Positions 1-10,712 of a DNA stretch of 64,000 nucleotides are shown piece by piece (the first letter of the stretch is position 1; every line of letters starts with the position of its first letter). The notes under the pieces are model-generated. The model worked only from the letters and a program-made list of their open reading frames with translations. It searched no databases and was not told where the DNA came from. Origin of the DNA: Apiotrichum sp. Y4204 (lineage: Eukaryota > Basidiomycota > Tremellomycetes > Trichosporonales > Trichosporonaceae); contig JAMYHL010000065.1 in NCBI GenBank assembly GCA_025531455.1, positions 62,001-126,000 of the forward strand. Reading direction: 5' to 3'. A program made the position numbers and the translations under genes.

Positions 1-1879
1 AGATACCGTTGTGCGAGTGGCCGATGAGCGTTTGCTGAGGGTTCATCTGAGCGTATTTCGAGCTGCCGTCAGAGTGGTCCCCGACCGATGTATTGTACAA
101 TGTACTCACTCAGGAATCATGTTCTCAACCGTCACCGTGTCGGACACCTTCCACTCGTCGACAATCTTGCCGTACTCGAGGTCCATGCGGAAGAGCGAGT
201 TCTTGTTACCAGGGTCAAGCAGGAGCATGTCGGCGTCCTGGTTGTGGAGCATAATCTTCTTCGGAACGAAGGCCTTGCCCTTGCTGTCCTTTACACGGTC
301 AATGGCGGTGCGGAACTTGACCTTGTCGCGGTCGTGCGAGAAGACACCGATCATGTTGCCACGAGTGACAAACGAGACGTCGTTCTTGAAGCCAACGGCG
401 AGCTGCTCGTTCTTGGACCCAGCAGCGAATCCCTCAGAGTCGGACCCCTCATCCTCCTCGTCTCCGTTCTCCTGGGCCGACTCGTACTCCTCTTCCTCCT
501 GCTCTTCCTCGCGCTGCTCCTCCTCGTCCTCGTCCTCAGCCATCTCAATGTCACCGTAGGCGTCCTGAATGTAGCGCTTGTCGGCGGCCTGGGCCTTGGC
601 GTAGCTCATCTTGTTCTTGTTCTCCCACATGTAGAGAGTGAGCTTTTCCTTCCATTCGTCGAAAGCGTCGGCGTTGAGACGGAGACACCAGGTCATGTTC
701 ACGAGACCATCGCCCTCGCGGAAGGTGAAGAGGAACGCCTTGTTGTTGAGGTCAAAGCGCGGGTTGATCTCCGAATCGATGGGAACCGAGATGTAGGGCA
801 TCTTGCCGTTACGAACGATAAGCCACGCTGCAGTGAGTTTATTTTACCTGGCTCCAAAACTCACTGTCAAAGTCGCCATTCGACGCCAAGTCCGCGTCCA
901 CATCCTTCTCCTGGATAACAAACAGGTCGGCCTCCTTGTCGAACAGGTAGAGCTCCGCCTTGGCAGTGTGGAGAATGGGGACATCCTTGAAGGGGTCCTC
1001 CTCCTCCGGCGCTTCCTCCAGCACCGCCTGTGTCGAACCCTTGGCGGGAGACGCCGCGGGAGAATGAGCTGGAGATGCCGCAGGTGGTGCAGTGATGGGC
1101 TCGGGCTCAGAGTACTTGAGGGCCTCCAGGTCCTCGTCGGACGCGAGCTCGTGCGAGCGTTGGAATTTCTGCGATTAGTGGACGAGGATATGCTTGGACT
1201 CACCCTCTCGTAGACACATTGCAGAAGGGTCAACTCGAACACCTTGCTGGTTGCTGTTCCGACCGACTTGATGTCAGTCAGGGTCCCTACATCCTGCGAT
1301 CCCTACCTTGCTGCAGACAAACTCCCAGAGATCACCGTCATCGCCGCTCAGGTCAGCCCAGGCACACGTCGCATGGCCGTCGAGCGATCCAAAACGAAAC
1401 TCGAGCGCCTGGTCAATGAGGAAGACGCGCTCGTCATCGGCTGATGTTAGTGAGTCATTCCCGAGTGATGCTAGTCGCCACCCACTTTCGGCGTCCTCCT
1501 CGAGCAGCTGCTCCTCGCCCTCCTCGTATGCACGGGTGACGACAAGCTGGTACTGAAACTCGACTCCAGTGCGGCGGATAGTCGCGACTGCGTCCTTGAA
1601 GCTGCGTGGTCAGTGATGTCCGTCGGAATTTGCGTATCACTCACATGCACTCTCGGGACCCCTTGATGCTGTCGGGGCGGACGAGGTAGAGCTGACCGGC
1701 CGGGATCTGGATGAGCTCCGGGTTGGCCGGATTGCCTTGCCGTTAGCGTGTCCATTGATACTTGCTGTTATGGCCATAGTTTGTACTCACCCCACATCTG
1801 TCCGAAGACTGGTAGACTGTCAGCTGAGCTGTCTCGGGGTGGAGGAGATCAATCACTTACGAGACTTCAAAACAAACAT
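1..1879 (-). CDS. VID27: VID27 family protein, C-terminal part missing (runs off left edge)
   Basis: Vid27 is a conserved cytoplasmic/nuclear protein named for vacuolar import and degradation; its biochemical role is poorly defined. The start at 1877-1879 gives MFVLKSLFGQMWG after joining a 19-nt exon (1861-1879), an 18-nt microexon (1791-1808) and the following exon (NPANPELIQIPAGQ). Downstream come a segment with PILHTAKAELYLFDKEADLF and the block MPYISVPIDSEINPRF. A very acidic stretch follows, then the C-terminal domain with NSLFRMDLEYGKIVDEW. One intron (about 37 nt, GTGAGT donor) sits just before TWLIVRNGKMP. The last intron begins near 113, and the open exon reads DSKYAQMNPQQTLIGHSHNG up to base 1, matching the family's beta-propeller-like C-terminal region. 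The true 3' end lies outside. Divergent from RPT2, with a shared promoter of about 660 bp. Confidence 0.9.
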
Positions 1880-2543
1880 GGTGCTTGTTTTGCCGATTGA
1901 AGATGGTGTCGGTTTACGCGTGTTCGGCTTCCCACAGTAATGCGAGCGAGATGTCCGATGGTGTTGGTGGCAACGCAGCCGAGAAAATAAGAGAAAGAAG
2001 AAAAGAAGAAGAAAAGAGAGCGTAGTGGAGAGTGAGATGAATGATGATGATGATAAGACTCGTCCTACTCTTTCGAGCCCCCGTGTTGTTGTTCGGGTCG
2101 TAAACCTGTGATGCGACTTTGACTTCTATGGTGGAAGTGAGGAGCAAGGCGCAAGAGCAGAGGAAAAAAGAGACGGGAGAGAGAGAGGGGCGTGACTGGA
2201 CTGGCCTCTCCTCTTGTTTGGGTGGCAAATTCTGGTCACGTGATTTAACTAAGAGAGAGGACATATCCACTATGACGACACCTACACGTCAATCGGGCAG
2301 AATCCAAAATCCCATGAATATTACACGTGTAAAATGACATGTGCCATGTGGCAAAGAAGACGGAGGTAAATGTATCATCTTCTACCGCGCCCTGTGATGA
2401 CAGAGTGAACGCGCGTCTTCGACCTTTGGCTGCTGGTCGCTGTCGTCGTCGTTGTCGGACGTAGGAGAATCCAGAGCATCATCATCCGTCGTCAGCTCGA
2501 CTCTCTCAACAACAACCAACAACCAACTACCACATCATCCAAC
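1880..2543. promoter_or_regulatory. Divergent VID27/RPT2 promoter with PACE-like elements
   Basis: Non-coding interval between the start codons of VID27 (minus) and RPT2 (plus). It contains a perfect GGTGGCAAA at 2221-2229 and an 8/9 match (TGTGGCAAA) at 2347-2355. In Saccharomyces GGTGGCAAA is PACE, the Rpn4 site found upstream of proteasome genes. A CACGTG palindrome lies at 2237-2242. The perfect element is 315 bp and the second about 190 bp upstream of the RPT2 ATG. Function in this organism is inferred only. Confidence 0.55.
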
Positions 2544-4008
2544 ATGGTAAGCTAGTCTTGATCCTGATCTAGCTTTGCAGCAGCTCACATCCTACAGGGA
2601 CAGGGTCCTTCCAGTGGTAAGCCTCCCGGAGGCCGCAAAGACGACAAGAACAAGCAGCAGGTGAGTCGCAACAGCTTTTGTACGTCTGATGAAGCTGACC
2701 TCTCCCAGAAGCCCAAGTGGGAGCCCCCGGTGCCTACCCGCGTCGGCAAGAAGAAGAAGCGCGGACCCGATGCAGCGACGCGCCTGCCCGCCGTGTACCC
2801 GACCACACGGTGTAAGCTCAAGATGCTCAAGATGGAGCGCATCAAGGACTACCTGTTGATGGAGGAGGAGTTTGTGGTCAACCAGGCAGCGCACGCCGGA
2901 GAGGACCGGACAGCGGCGGACAGGTCACGCGTCGACGAGCTGCGCGGGTCGCCAATGGGCGTCGGCACACTCGAGGAGATTATCGACGACGACCACGCGA
3001 TTGTCTCGTCGGGCAACGGACCGGAGTACTATGTCAGCATCATGTCGTTTGTCGACAAGGACCTTCTCGAGCCTGGCTGCTCAGTGCTGCTGCATCACAA
3101 GACACATGCGGTCGTTGGTGTGCTTGCGGACGACACGGACCCCATGGTCTCGGTCATGAAGCTCGACAAGGCGCCGACAGAGAGCTATGCGGACATTGGT
3201 GGTCTCGAGTCGCAGATCCAGGAGATCAAGGAGTCGGTCGAACTGCCGCTTACACACCCCGAGCTGTACGAGGAGATGGGTATCCGGCCTCCCAAGGGTG
3301 TCATTCTCTATGGTGTCCCCGGTACCGGCAAGACGCTGCTCGCCAAGGCCGTTGCCAACCAGACTTCGGCCACCTTCCTGCGTATCGTCGGTTCGGAGCT
3401 CATCCAGAAGTACCTCGGTGACGGTCCGAAGCTTGTCCGTGAACTGTTCCGTGTAGCAGAGGAGCACGCGCCTAGTATTGTGTTTATCGACGAGATTGAC
3501 GCCATTGGAACAAAGCGCTACGACTCGACATCTGGCGGAGAACGTGAAATCCAGCGTACCATGCTTGAGCTCCTTAACCAGCTGGACGGTTTCGATGAGC
3601 GTGGAGATGTCAAGGTCATCATGGCGACCAACCGCGTGAGTCACAGCAGAGCTCAATCATCTGAATCGTCTCGCTAACATCCAGATTGAATCTCTCGATC
3701 CCGCGCTTATCCGTCCGGGCCGTATCGACCGCAAGATCGAGTTCCCGCTGCCGGACACAAAGACGAAGCGCCACATTTTCAAGCTGCATACGTCGCGCAT
3801 GTCGCTTGCCGACGACGTCGACCTCGAGGAGCTCGTGATGACCAAGGACGACCTCTCGGGTGCGGACATCAAGGCGGTATGTACCGAGGCTGGTCTGCTC
3901 GCGCTGCGCGAGCGCCGTATGCGCGTCACAAAGGCCGACTTTACGACTGCGCGTGAAAAGGTGCTGTACAGGAAGGACGAGAACACGCCCGCGGGATTGT
4001 ACCTCTAG
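2544..4008 (+). CDS. RPT2: 26S proteasome regulatory ATPase subunit 4 (Rpt2)
   Basis: AAA+ ATPase of the 19S base that unfolds ubiquitinated substrates and opens the 20S gate. Exons are 2544-2546 (ATG alone), 2598-2660, 2709-3635 and 3685-4008, giving 438 aa, close to yeast (437) and human (440). The N-terminus MGQGPSSGK is the N-myristoylation signal known for Rpt2. Walker A is GVPGTGKT; most Rpt2 proteins have A or P at the second position. Walker B is [13 protein letters not shown], followed by the SRH region with MATNR and [11 protein letters not shown]. The C-terminus GLYL is the HbYX-type tail that docks into the 20S alpha ring. The ATG-only first exon is supported by frame and by the conserved Gly2. 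UBC7 follows on the same strand. Confidence 0.97.
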
Positions 4009-4354
4009 GCGTGGGTGCGTGCGTGGGACGTGTATGCATGGTGTAGTAGCATGGCGACGAGCGAAGCAGATACAGATATGCAGTATATGCATTACATGAG
4101 GCAGCTGTTATAGCAGTGGGCGTGCGTTGCTCGAACTCGATATCTCGATCCATCTGCCCTTGAGGCTCCACGTTGATTCCACGCCGTGACAACGCGACGA
4201 CATCGCGACATCGAGTCAGCCAGCCGCGGCCAGCCGGATGGGGAACATGACATGACAGTCGCGGATATGACAGTCGCGGATGACCACGAATCGCCACCCA
4301 AACCTCGAATCCACAACCACACCATCACATCACATACACATACCCCAACCATCA
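4009..4354. promoter_or_regulatory. RPT2 3' end / UBC7 promoter with a 15-bp tandem duplication
   Basis: Interval of 346 bp without a gene. It contains ATGACAGTCGCGGAT twice in perfect tandem at 4252-4281, about 75 bp before the UBC7 start. A CA/AC-rich leader (cacatcacataca type) precedes the ATG. No other clear signal is seen. Confidence 0.4.
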
Positions 4355-5303
4355 ATGTTCGCCGGCTCGAACCCCCGCGCGCAGACCGCGAGCGCCGTGC
4401 GGCGGTGAGTGCGGGCGCTAGTGGCGGGGTAAAGGAGACGGACTTGGCCGCCGACGTCCTACGTCTTCGCATCTTCACCCGGTCCCTTCCCCCCTTGCCC
4501 AATCTCGTATTCCGCACTGACCCCAGCCTCATGAAAGAGTATCGCGACCTCACAGCGGACCCGATCAACAACATGCTCGCTGCGGGGCCGGTGAGCGAGG
4601 ACAACATGCTCGAGTGGGAGGCGCTCATCCAGGGTCCCGAGGGGACGCCGTATGTGAGTCGCGGCGGATGGGTGGGGGGATATGTGGGCGCGATGGGGAG
4701 GAGGGAGGAGGTGATCTGGGGTCGTGGGATGTTGAGAGGCTGTCAAGGAATGGGGAGGGACGCGGCCGACACTCGGATTCGTTACTGACAGACAGGAGGA
4801 CGGCGTCTTTGCCGCCAAGCTCACATTCGTGCGTCCCCCGCGCCCCATACATCTTCTGACCGCAGCCGTCCGACTACCCGCTCAACCCGTTCAAGATGGT
4901 ATTCGACCCGCCGCTGCTGCACCCGAACAGTGAGTGCCACACAGCGCGCATAGCGCGCTTTGCTGTTGCTGATCCACAGTCTACCCCGACGGCACGGTCT
5001 GCATCTCGATCCTCCACGCGCCCGGCGACGATCCCCTGCGGTACGAGTCGGCGAGCGAGCGCTGGTCCCCCGTCCAGGGCGTGCGCAGCGTGTTGCTCTC
5101 CGTGCTCAGCATGCTTGCCGAGCCGAACATTGAGAGCGGCGCCGATGTCGATGTGAGTACCAAGCCGGAGTTGGCCGGTACCTGAGCCCTAGCATCACCG
5201 ACGTTACCGTACTCACTTCCAGTGCTGTAAGCTGTACCGCGACAACAAGCCCGAGTTTGAGCGCCGCGTGCGCGAGCAGGTGCAGCGTCTGCTTGGGCTC
5301 TAG
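4355..5303 (+). CDS. UBC7: Ubiquitin-conjugating enzyme E2, Ubc7/UBE2G type
   Basis: E2 enzyme of ER-associated degradation, working with Hrd1/Doa10-type ligases at the ER surface. Six exons: 4355-4404, 4527-4653, 4796-4828 (33 nt), 4866-4929, 4980-5152 and 5223-5303, giving 175 aa. The third intron is only 37 nt. The UBC fold shows [29 protein letters not shown], then the active-site segment [16 protein letters not shown] with the catalytic Cys. The acidic-loop insertion [17 protein letters not shown] that follows is diagnostic of the Ubc7/UBE2G and Cdc34 families. The C-terminus is short, which favours Ubc7 over Cdc34. The first intron is 122 nt. Confidence 0.95.
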
Positions 5304-5525
5304 CGCATCGTATATACCTTATATCTCAGTTGTACCCCAGGCATCATCACTTGGCTGCACGGCTACGCTTGCATCGCATTGGGTATCTAGACAACTACCA
5401 TGTATTGATTGGCGTTTTGCGTTCTCGTCAAGAGCAGAGCTCGGCATCCTGGCACACAGCGGACGGACGGCATGGCACAGCTGACAACGATCGCCCCCCG
5501 TCTACAACTCCTTTCGTCTCCGACT

Positions 5526-8500
5526 CTAGTCATCCTCCTCCTGGTGATATCCAGCACGGCGCATCTCGCCGAGCCGCCTCCGTGCGGCGCCGAGGTCCTT
5601 CTCAAGACGGAGGATCTCAACCTGCTGCTCCATCTCGCGCACCTTGAACTCGTGCGTCGGCATGGCCTTGTAGTCGACGCTCTCCTCGTCGGTCGACTGG
5701 TTTGAAATGATCTTAACCTGCCGCACGAGCGCCTTGCACGCGTCGGTGACGGCCTTGGCCGCGAGCTCGAGGTTGTGCTGCGCCTTGGACGTCAACGATG
5801 CCTTGATGCGCGACGCGGCGACGAGCTGTGCAGTCGCGGCAGCGACCTCGTTCGACGCAACGATCAGCTGCTCAAACGAGTGCGTGCCCGAGATGACGCC
5901 GTCGGCGGCCTCGATCAGCAGGCTAGTGCCGTACGCGACGGCCTTGGCGGCGGAGATGAGACCCTCGGTCCAGCGGTGGTTCTTCTTGTAGAAGTGAGCT
6001 GTCGAGGACGTGCCCTTGCCTTCGCGCACAATCTCCTCCTGCGACGCCGTCGCAGCCTGGATAAGGCGCCCAATCGCGTTGGTGATCGCCAGCGCCGCGT
6101 TGAGAATTGCATCGTGCACGTGGCCCTCGAGGACGTCAAACTTGGACTTGGGCCGCGCCTGGAGCGCCTGCAGACGCTGTGTTGCTTCGGAAATCGCCCT
6201 GGCGGCCTCCTCCATCTCGTTGGTGACAATGTCGCCGAGGTCGCCGTTGACCTGCGTGAGCGAGGACTGGGTCTTCGGGAGCAGCGCCTCAACGACTGCG
6301 GAGAGCTTGCCGAGCTGGTTGCGCGTCTCGGCATTGTTGCGCAGCGCAACGTCCTGCTTGTTCCCACCAGCAGTGAGCTTGTACGACTGGAGGTTGAGGA
6401 AGAAGCGCTGCACGACGTCACCTGCAGACTTGGCAACCGACACGAGCTTCTCCGAGCCGTCGTCGCCGTCGGCGAAGCGCGTAATGCCCTTGCTGGCAAA
6501 CAGCGTGTCCGAAATGCTCTGCGCAAACTCGTTGGCCGCCTTGATGACGTCCACGTAGCCGCCGCCGCTCTTGCGCTCGAGGTAGAGGTTGAATGTGGAT
6601 GCAAACTCGGTCGCGTTGGCCATCGCCTTCTCGATCATGGACAGAGTGTACTGCGGCGTAGCCGTCGTGTTGCCGCTCTGCATCGGAGCCTCGAGCTCGT
6701 AAATTGCGTCGTCGACCTTTTGGACACACGCCTGGAGAATCGAGTCGATAATCGAGTTGAGCTCCTTGCGGTGGTCGAGGATGAGCGTGTCGACCTGGGC
6801 GTCGAAAGTACCGGTGGTCTCGTTGCTGGTGAGACGCAGGTCGTCGAGCTCCTTGATGGTCTGGTCCATGCCGACCTGCATGATAGCGAGCTCCTGCTCC
6901 TTCTCGTCCATGACACGCGCAATCTCGCCCTCCTTGGCGTCGAGCTTGGAGAGCAGCTCGTCGATCTGCATCTGCTTGGCCTGTGATGTTAGTATAGGAG
7001 ATTCACATTGGCGGCTAAGACCCGATCATCTGACTCACCCGCAAAGAGTCCTCCACCTCGGTGAGCTGGCGGTTGTACTTTGTCATGATGCCCGAGACCT
7101 CGCTCGACTTGTGGCGCGAGGCGTCCTCGGCGCGCTCGTTGGCGAACGCGAGGTCGCGCTTGAGGCGGTCAATCTCCTCCTTGTGCGAGCTCTTAACGCG
7201 GTCAATGTCGTAGCGCGCGCGGTCGCGGTCGCGGATCATGTCGGCAAGCTCGAGGTTCTTGGTCTTGACGTCGCGCTCCATGCGCTCCATCTTGTCAATC
7301 GCCTCCTGCGCCGAGTTGGCCTTGAGCTGGAAGCCCTTGGACTTGTTGAGCAGGTCGAGGTGCTCAGAACGGAGCTGCGAGTAGAGCTTGGCGAGCGCCT
7401 CGTACTTGTTCTTCCACATCTCAACCTGGCGCTGGAGCTGCTGAATCAGGTCGTCCTTGCCACTCAGCTGCTGCCCGACGTTGGCGCCAACCATGGCGAG
7501 CTCAGTCTCGAGCGACTTGACGCGACGGTCGTACTGCTCGAGCATCATCTGGTCACGCTCGTACTGGTTGCGCATGCCGAGCATCTCCTGCTGGAGCTGC
7601 AGCACCTCGCCGGCATTGTTCTGCTGCTGCCACTGCGCGTTCATCTGGTCGCGCATCAGCTGTTCCTGCGCCTGACGCGCGCGCTCCTCCTGCTGGCGCT
7701 GCAGCTCGGCAAACTCGGCGTCCTGCCGGGCCTTCTCCTCCTGCTGGCGCTTCTGCTCGTTCTCGCGGGCAGCAACGAGCGCAGCCTGTTTGCGCTCATA
7801 CTCCTCCAGCATGCGGCGCTGCTCCTCAATCTCCTTCTGGGTGGCCGCGGGTGAGTCGGAGCGGGGTATGGCGGGCGTGGCGGTTTCCTTGCGCTGAACG
7901 GCGGGGGCGGGGCGGGCGGGGAGATCGGGCGCATCGTGCCCGTGATCCAGAAGGTTGGGCGGCTCCTGTCCCAGCTTGGGCACATTAATGAGGCCGGTGA
8001 GATATTTCAGATTCGAGCACTCGTAGTAGAAGCGGCGAAGGTTGTAGTGCTGCGAGTTGTATCGCTCGCGGAGGGGCTGAAGGGCGTCCGCGGCGTCGGT
8101 GCGGCGGAACATTGCGCGCATCATCGACGTAATGAACTTGTAGATACCAAACGACTCTTTGACAAGGGGCACGAGGGCGGAGATGCGGCACTCGTTGTTG
8201 TTTGACCCACGGAAATGTGCAAAGATGAGTTTCTGGAAGCTGTCAATCTGGTCCTGGAGCGCCATGAGGTCGGTAATCGTCTCGTAGCCCTCGTTAGGGT
8301 CGTCAATGTTCTTGAGCGAAATGTACTCCTCGTACTCGAACAGACCGTTGAACTCGGGGTGGTGGCGATGGAAGCGGAGCTTGGCGAGCAGGAACGCTGT
8401 GTACGAGCGGATAAGGGCGCCATATCCCTTGACGCCCTCGCCTCCTACAGTTCGGCCACACGTCTCGAGCCATCCAACCTGTCCGTGGGCTTCTTTGAGG

Positions 8501-9153
8501 GTCTGCGGTGGTGAATGAGTTTAGGCAACAAACATCGAAACTCACAACTGGGTGGCCCTCCTGGAGGAGCTTGTGGACAAGAATCAGGGCCTTGAACGTC
8601 TGCACCTCATCCGTGAGGATCGGCTGTGTACGCAGACCGTTCCACACCGAGAGCGACGAGTGGTAGTCCCAGGTGTACACGATACATTCTACGGTGAGCA
8701 ATGGGCACGGGCGGGGAAGGGCGACGAAACCAGGAGTGAAGATGGGGCACCACGAATCAAGAATCTGGGACAGGAGAATCCCGGGCCTGAATCGCCTTCC
8801 GCCATCTGCCCTTGTGCTTCTGTCTCGTGCGAGCACTCACTGCGGACGTGTTTCTGCTCTGTCTGTCAGCGCGCATTGCATGGCAAGTACTCACTCGGCG
8901 CAGTCTCCTCGGCCGTCGTCGCCTTCTTGATGTTCAGGCTGAGCTCGGCCTCGGTCTTCTCGCGGTCGACGGGCCGCGTGGGCTGGTGTCCCGGCTGGTG
9001 CGGGCGCACCGGCCCGTCGTCGTAGTCGTGGTCGCGTCCACGGCCAAACCTGGTGTGAGCGCAAATGGGAGATGGGGTCATGCGAGCTGATTTTCCTATC
9101 ACCACTCAGCTCCGACCCCGGACTGTGTCCCTGGTGCCGGCGGCGACTCACAT
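5526..9153 (-). CDS. SLA2: Endocytic adaptor Sla2/End4 (HIP1R family)
   Basis: Links clathrin coats, PtdIns(4,5)P2 membranes and actin at endocytic sites. About 1,080 aa. The N-terminal ANTH domain shows EAELSLNIKKATTAEETAP, KHVRKCIVYTWDYHSS and LVHKLLQEGHP. A long Gln/Glu-rich coiled coil follows (translated from roughly 7050-7900). The C-terminal I/LWEQ (THATCH) actin-binding module lies at 5540-6900, with VTDACKALVRQVK near the end; the stop is TAG at 5526-5528. The start codon appears split: AT at 9152-9153, an intron 9050-9151, then G opening exon 2 (ATG TTT GGC). An 18-nt microexon at 8841-8858 supplies KQKHVR inside the ANTH domain and restores the conserved APKxKHVR motif. The long plus-strand reading frames opposite it are shadows. 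Confidence 0.95.
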
Positions 9154-9685
9154 GGTGGGACGCAGTGTCTGATATGGGTGTTCTCAAGGATGTGAGATTG
9201 GATGTGGATGTGAGGATGAGATGGAGATGGAGGGAAGGGATTGTTCGTCGTTGATGTCAATGTCGAGGAGAGAGATACAGAGTGTGCGTTCGCTGCGCCG
9301 CATGCCGCCAGGCGCGCAGCATCAGCCTGGGTTGTGGGATGACCACACGCTATGACGTGGGCGGACTGGGGGAACAAGGGAAAGCGGGGGCAGATTGCAA
9401 TCGACAGTGCAGGTTGATTAGCTCGTGATTAGGCGTGAGGTGAAATCAATCGATCAAAGGCTAATAATTTCATTAGCAGACCCGGTCTCCAATTCCTAAT
9501 TTCCATGTGTCCTCATCTAATCGGCGACTTGCGCATTAGAAATGCACATGAAACGACCTCCACCTTGCATCTCGTTGCTGTCATCCCCGCCGCCGCGTCA
9601 TGGGTTGACGAGGACAAGAGCACACGATAATATCGCGATTCGAAAGTCACTTGTCAACAACATCATCACCCACAACACCACCACC
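9154..9685. promoter_or_regulatory. Divergent SLA2/YIP4 intergenic region
   Basis: 532 bp without a gene, between the divergently transcribed SLA2 and YIP4. The central part (about 9410-9540) is A/T-rich with repeated TTAG/CTAAT-like words. A CA-rich leader (caacaacatcatcacccacaa type) runs up to the YIP4 ATG. No specific element is recognised. Confidence 0.35.
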
Positions 9686-10669
9686 ATGGCCTACGCACCA
9701 GTCGCCTCTGACCCGCAGATAATGTACGCCCTCCCCTTACTGCACCACTGACATCCAGCCAGGCGGACGACGACGACCTCGAGGCGCTGAGCTTTGCGCC
9801 GCGCCCCGCCTCCCCGGCAAAGGCTCCGGCGCCGGCACCAGCGGTCTCGGGGCGCATTGGGAGCGCGCCGAGCCGCGAGACGTTTGCAGGCGTCCGCCTC
9901 GAGACGCGGTATACCGGCGAGTCGACGCTCGATGAGCCCGTGACGGCCACTATTGTGAGCTATGGTAACCTGGCAAAGCTCATCCCAGATGCGCGACCTG
10001 CGCTCGATCTACACCAAGCTCCAGCAGGTGCTGTACCCGCCAAAGGGAGGCCACCAGCAGGCTTTGAGGTGGGTGAATTTGATGACGCTGACCTACTGAC
10101 CGCAGGGATTGGGATCTGTGGGGCCCGCTGCTGTTCTGCCTCTCGCTGGCGATTACGCTCAGCCTGGATGTGAGCCGTAAACAGGTACGCGAGCTGACGC
10201 CAGTCGCCAAGGGAGCAGTCCATGCAGGTGTTTAGTCTTGTGATCTCGCTCGTCACTGTCGGAAGCGTGGTGGTTACCGTCAACTCGAAGCTGCTTGGCG
10301 GGAAAGTGTGGGTCAAAGAATAGCTGTCCGAGTGTGGCAAGCTCATCGCCACTTCTCCCCTGTTCTCTTCCCTCTGACTTCAGATCCTTCTTCCAGTCCA
10401 TGTGTGTGCTGGGGTACGCGCTCGCGCCGCTGCTTCTCGCGTCCATCGTTGCCCTTCTCCTGCATCCGCTCTACGTGCGCGTCCCCGTCGCACTTGCGTG
10501 CTGGGCGTGGAGTGTGTGGGGTGAGTTGTGATTCAGGGAATTCAACTGACAGCCAGCATCGATGAACTTCTTCAACGGCACTGGCCTGCCCGAGGCGCGG
10601 ACGTTCCTCGCAGTGTATCCGCTCTGTATCTTCTTCTTCGTCCTCGCGTGGATGATCATGATCCAGTAG
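9686..10669 (+). CDS. YIP4: YIP1-family Golgi membrane protein, Yip4/YIPF6 type
   Basis: Yip1-domain proteins bind Rab GTPases and act in ER-Golgi and Golgi vesicle traffic. Seven exons: 9686-9723, 9759-9954, 9989-10068, 10106-10184, 10228-10307, 10384-10520 and 10557-10669, giving 240 aa with introns of 34-76 nt. The soluble acidic N-terminus is followed by the YIPF6 signature ESTLDEPVTATIMRDLR and RDWDLWGPLLFCLSLAI. LLGGKVSFFQSMCVLGYALAP comes next. Five hydrophobic segments run to the C-terminus, ending WMIMIQ. Convergent with the hydrolase-like gene; the two stop codons are only 43 bp apart, so their 3' UTRs probably overlap. Confidence 0.92.
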
Positions 10670-10712
10670 GGGAGGAAAGTATATATGCATGCCGTAGTGT
10701 ACAACTATGATA

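Noticed and set aside
826..860. A 20-nt intron in VID27 (GTAAAA to GCAG)
   Set aside because: Too short and out of phase. A GTGAGT donor a few bases upstream gives a 37-nt intron in the right phase.
5775..7854. Two long plus-strand open frames (403 and 365 codons) opposite SLA2
   Set aside because: They are the complement of the high-GC, coiled-coil-rich SLA2 exons. Composition is Leu/Val/Arg-biased with no motif or splice pattern.
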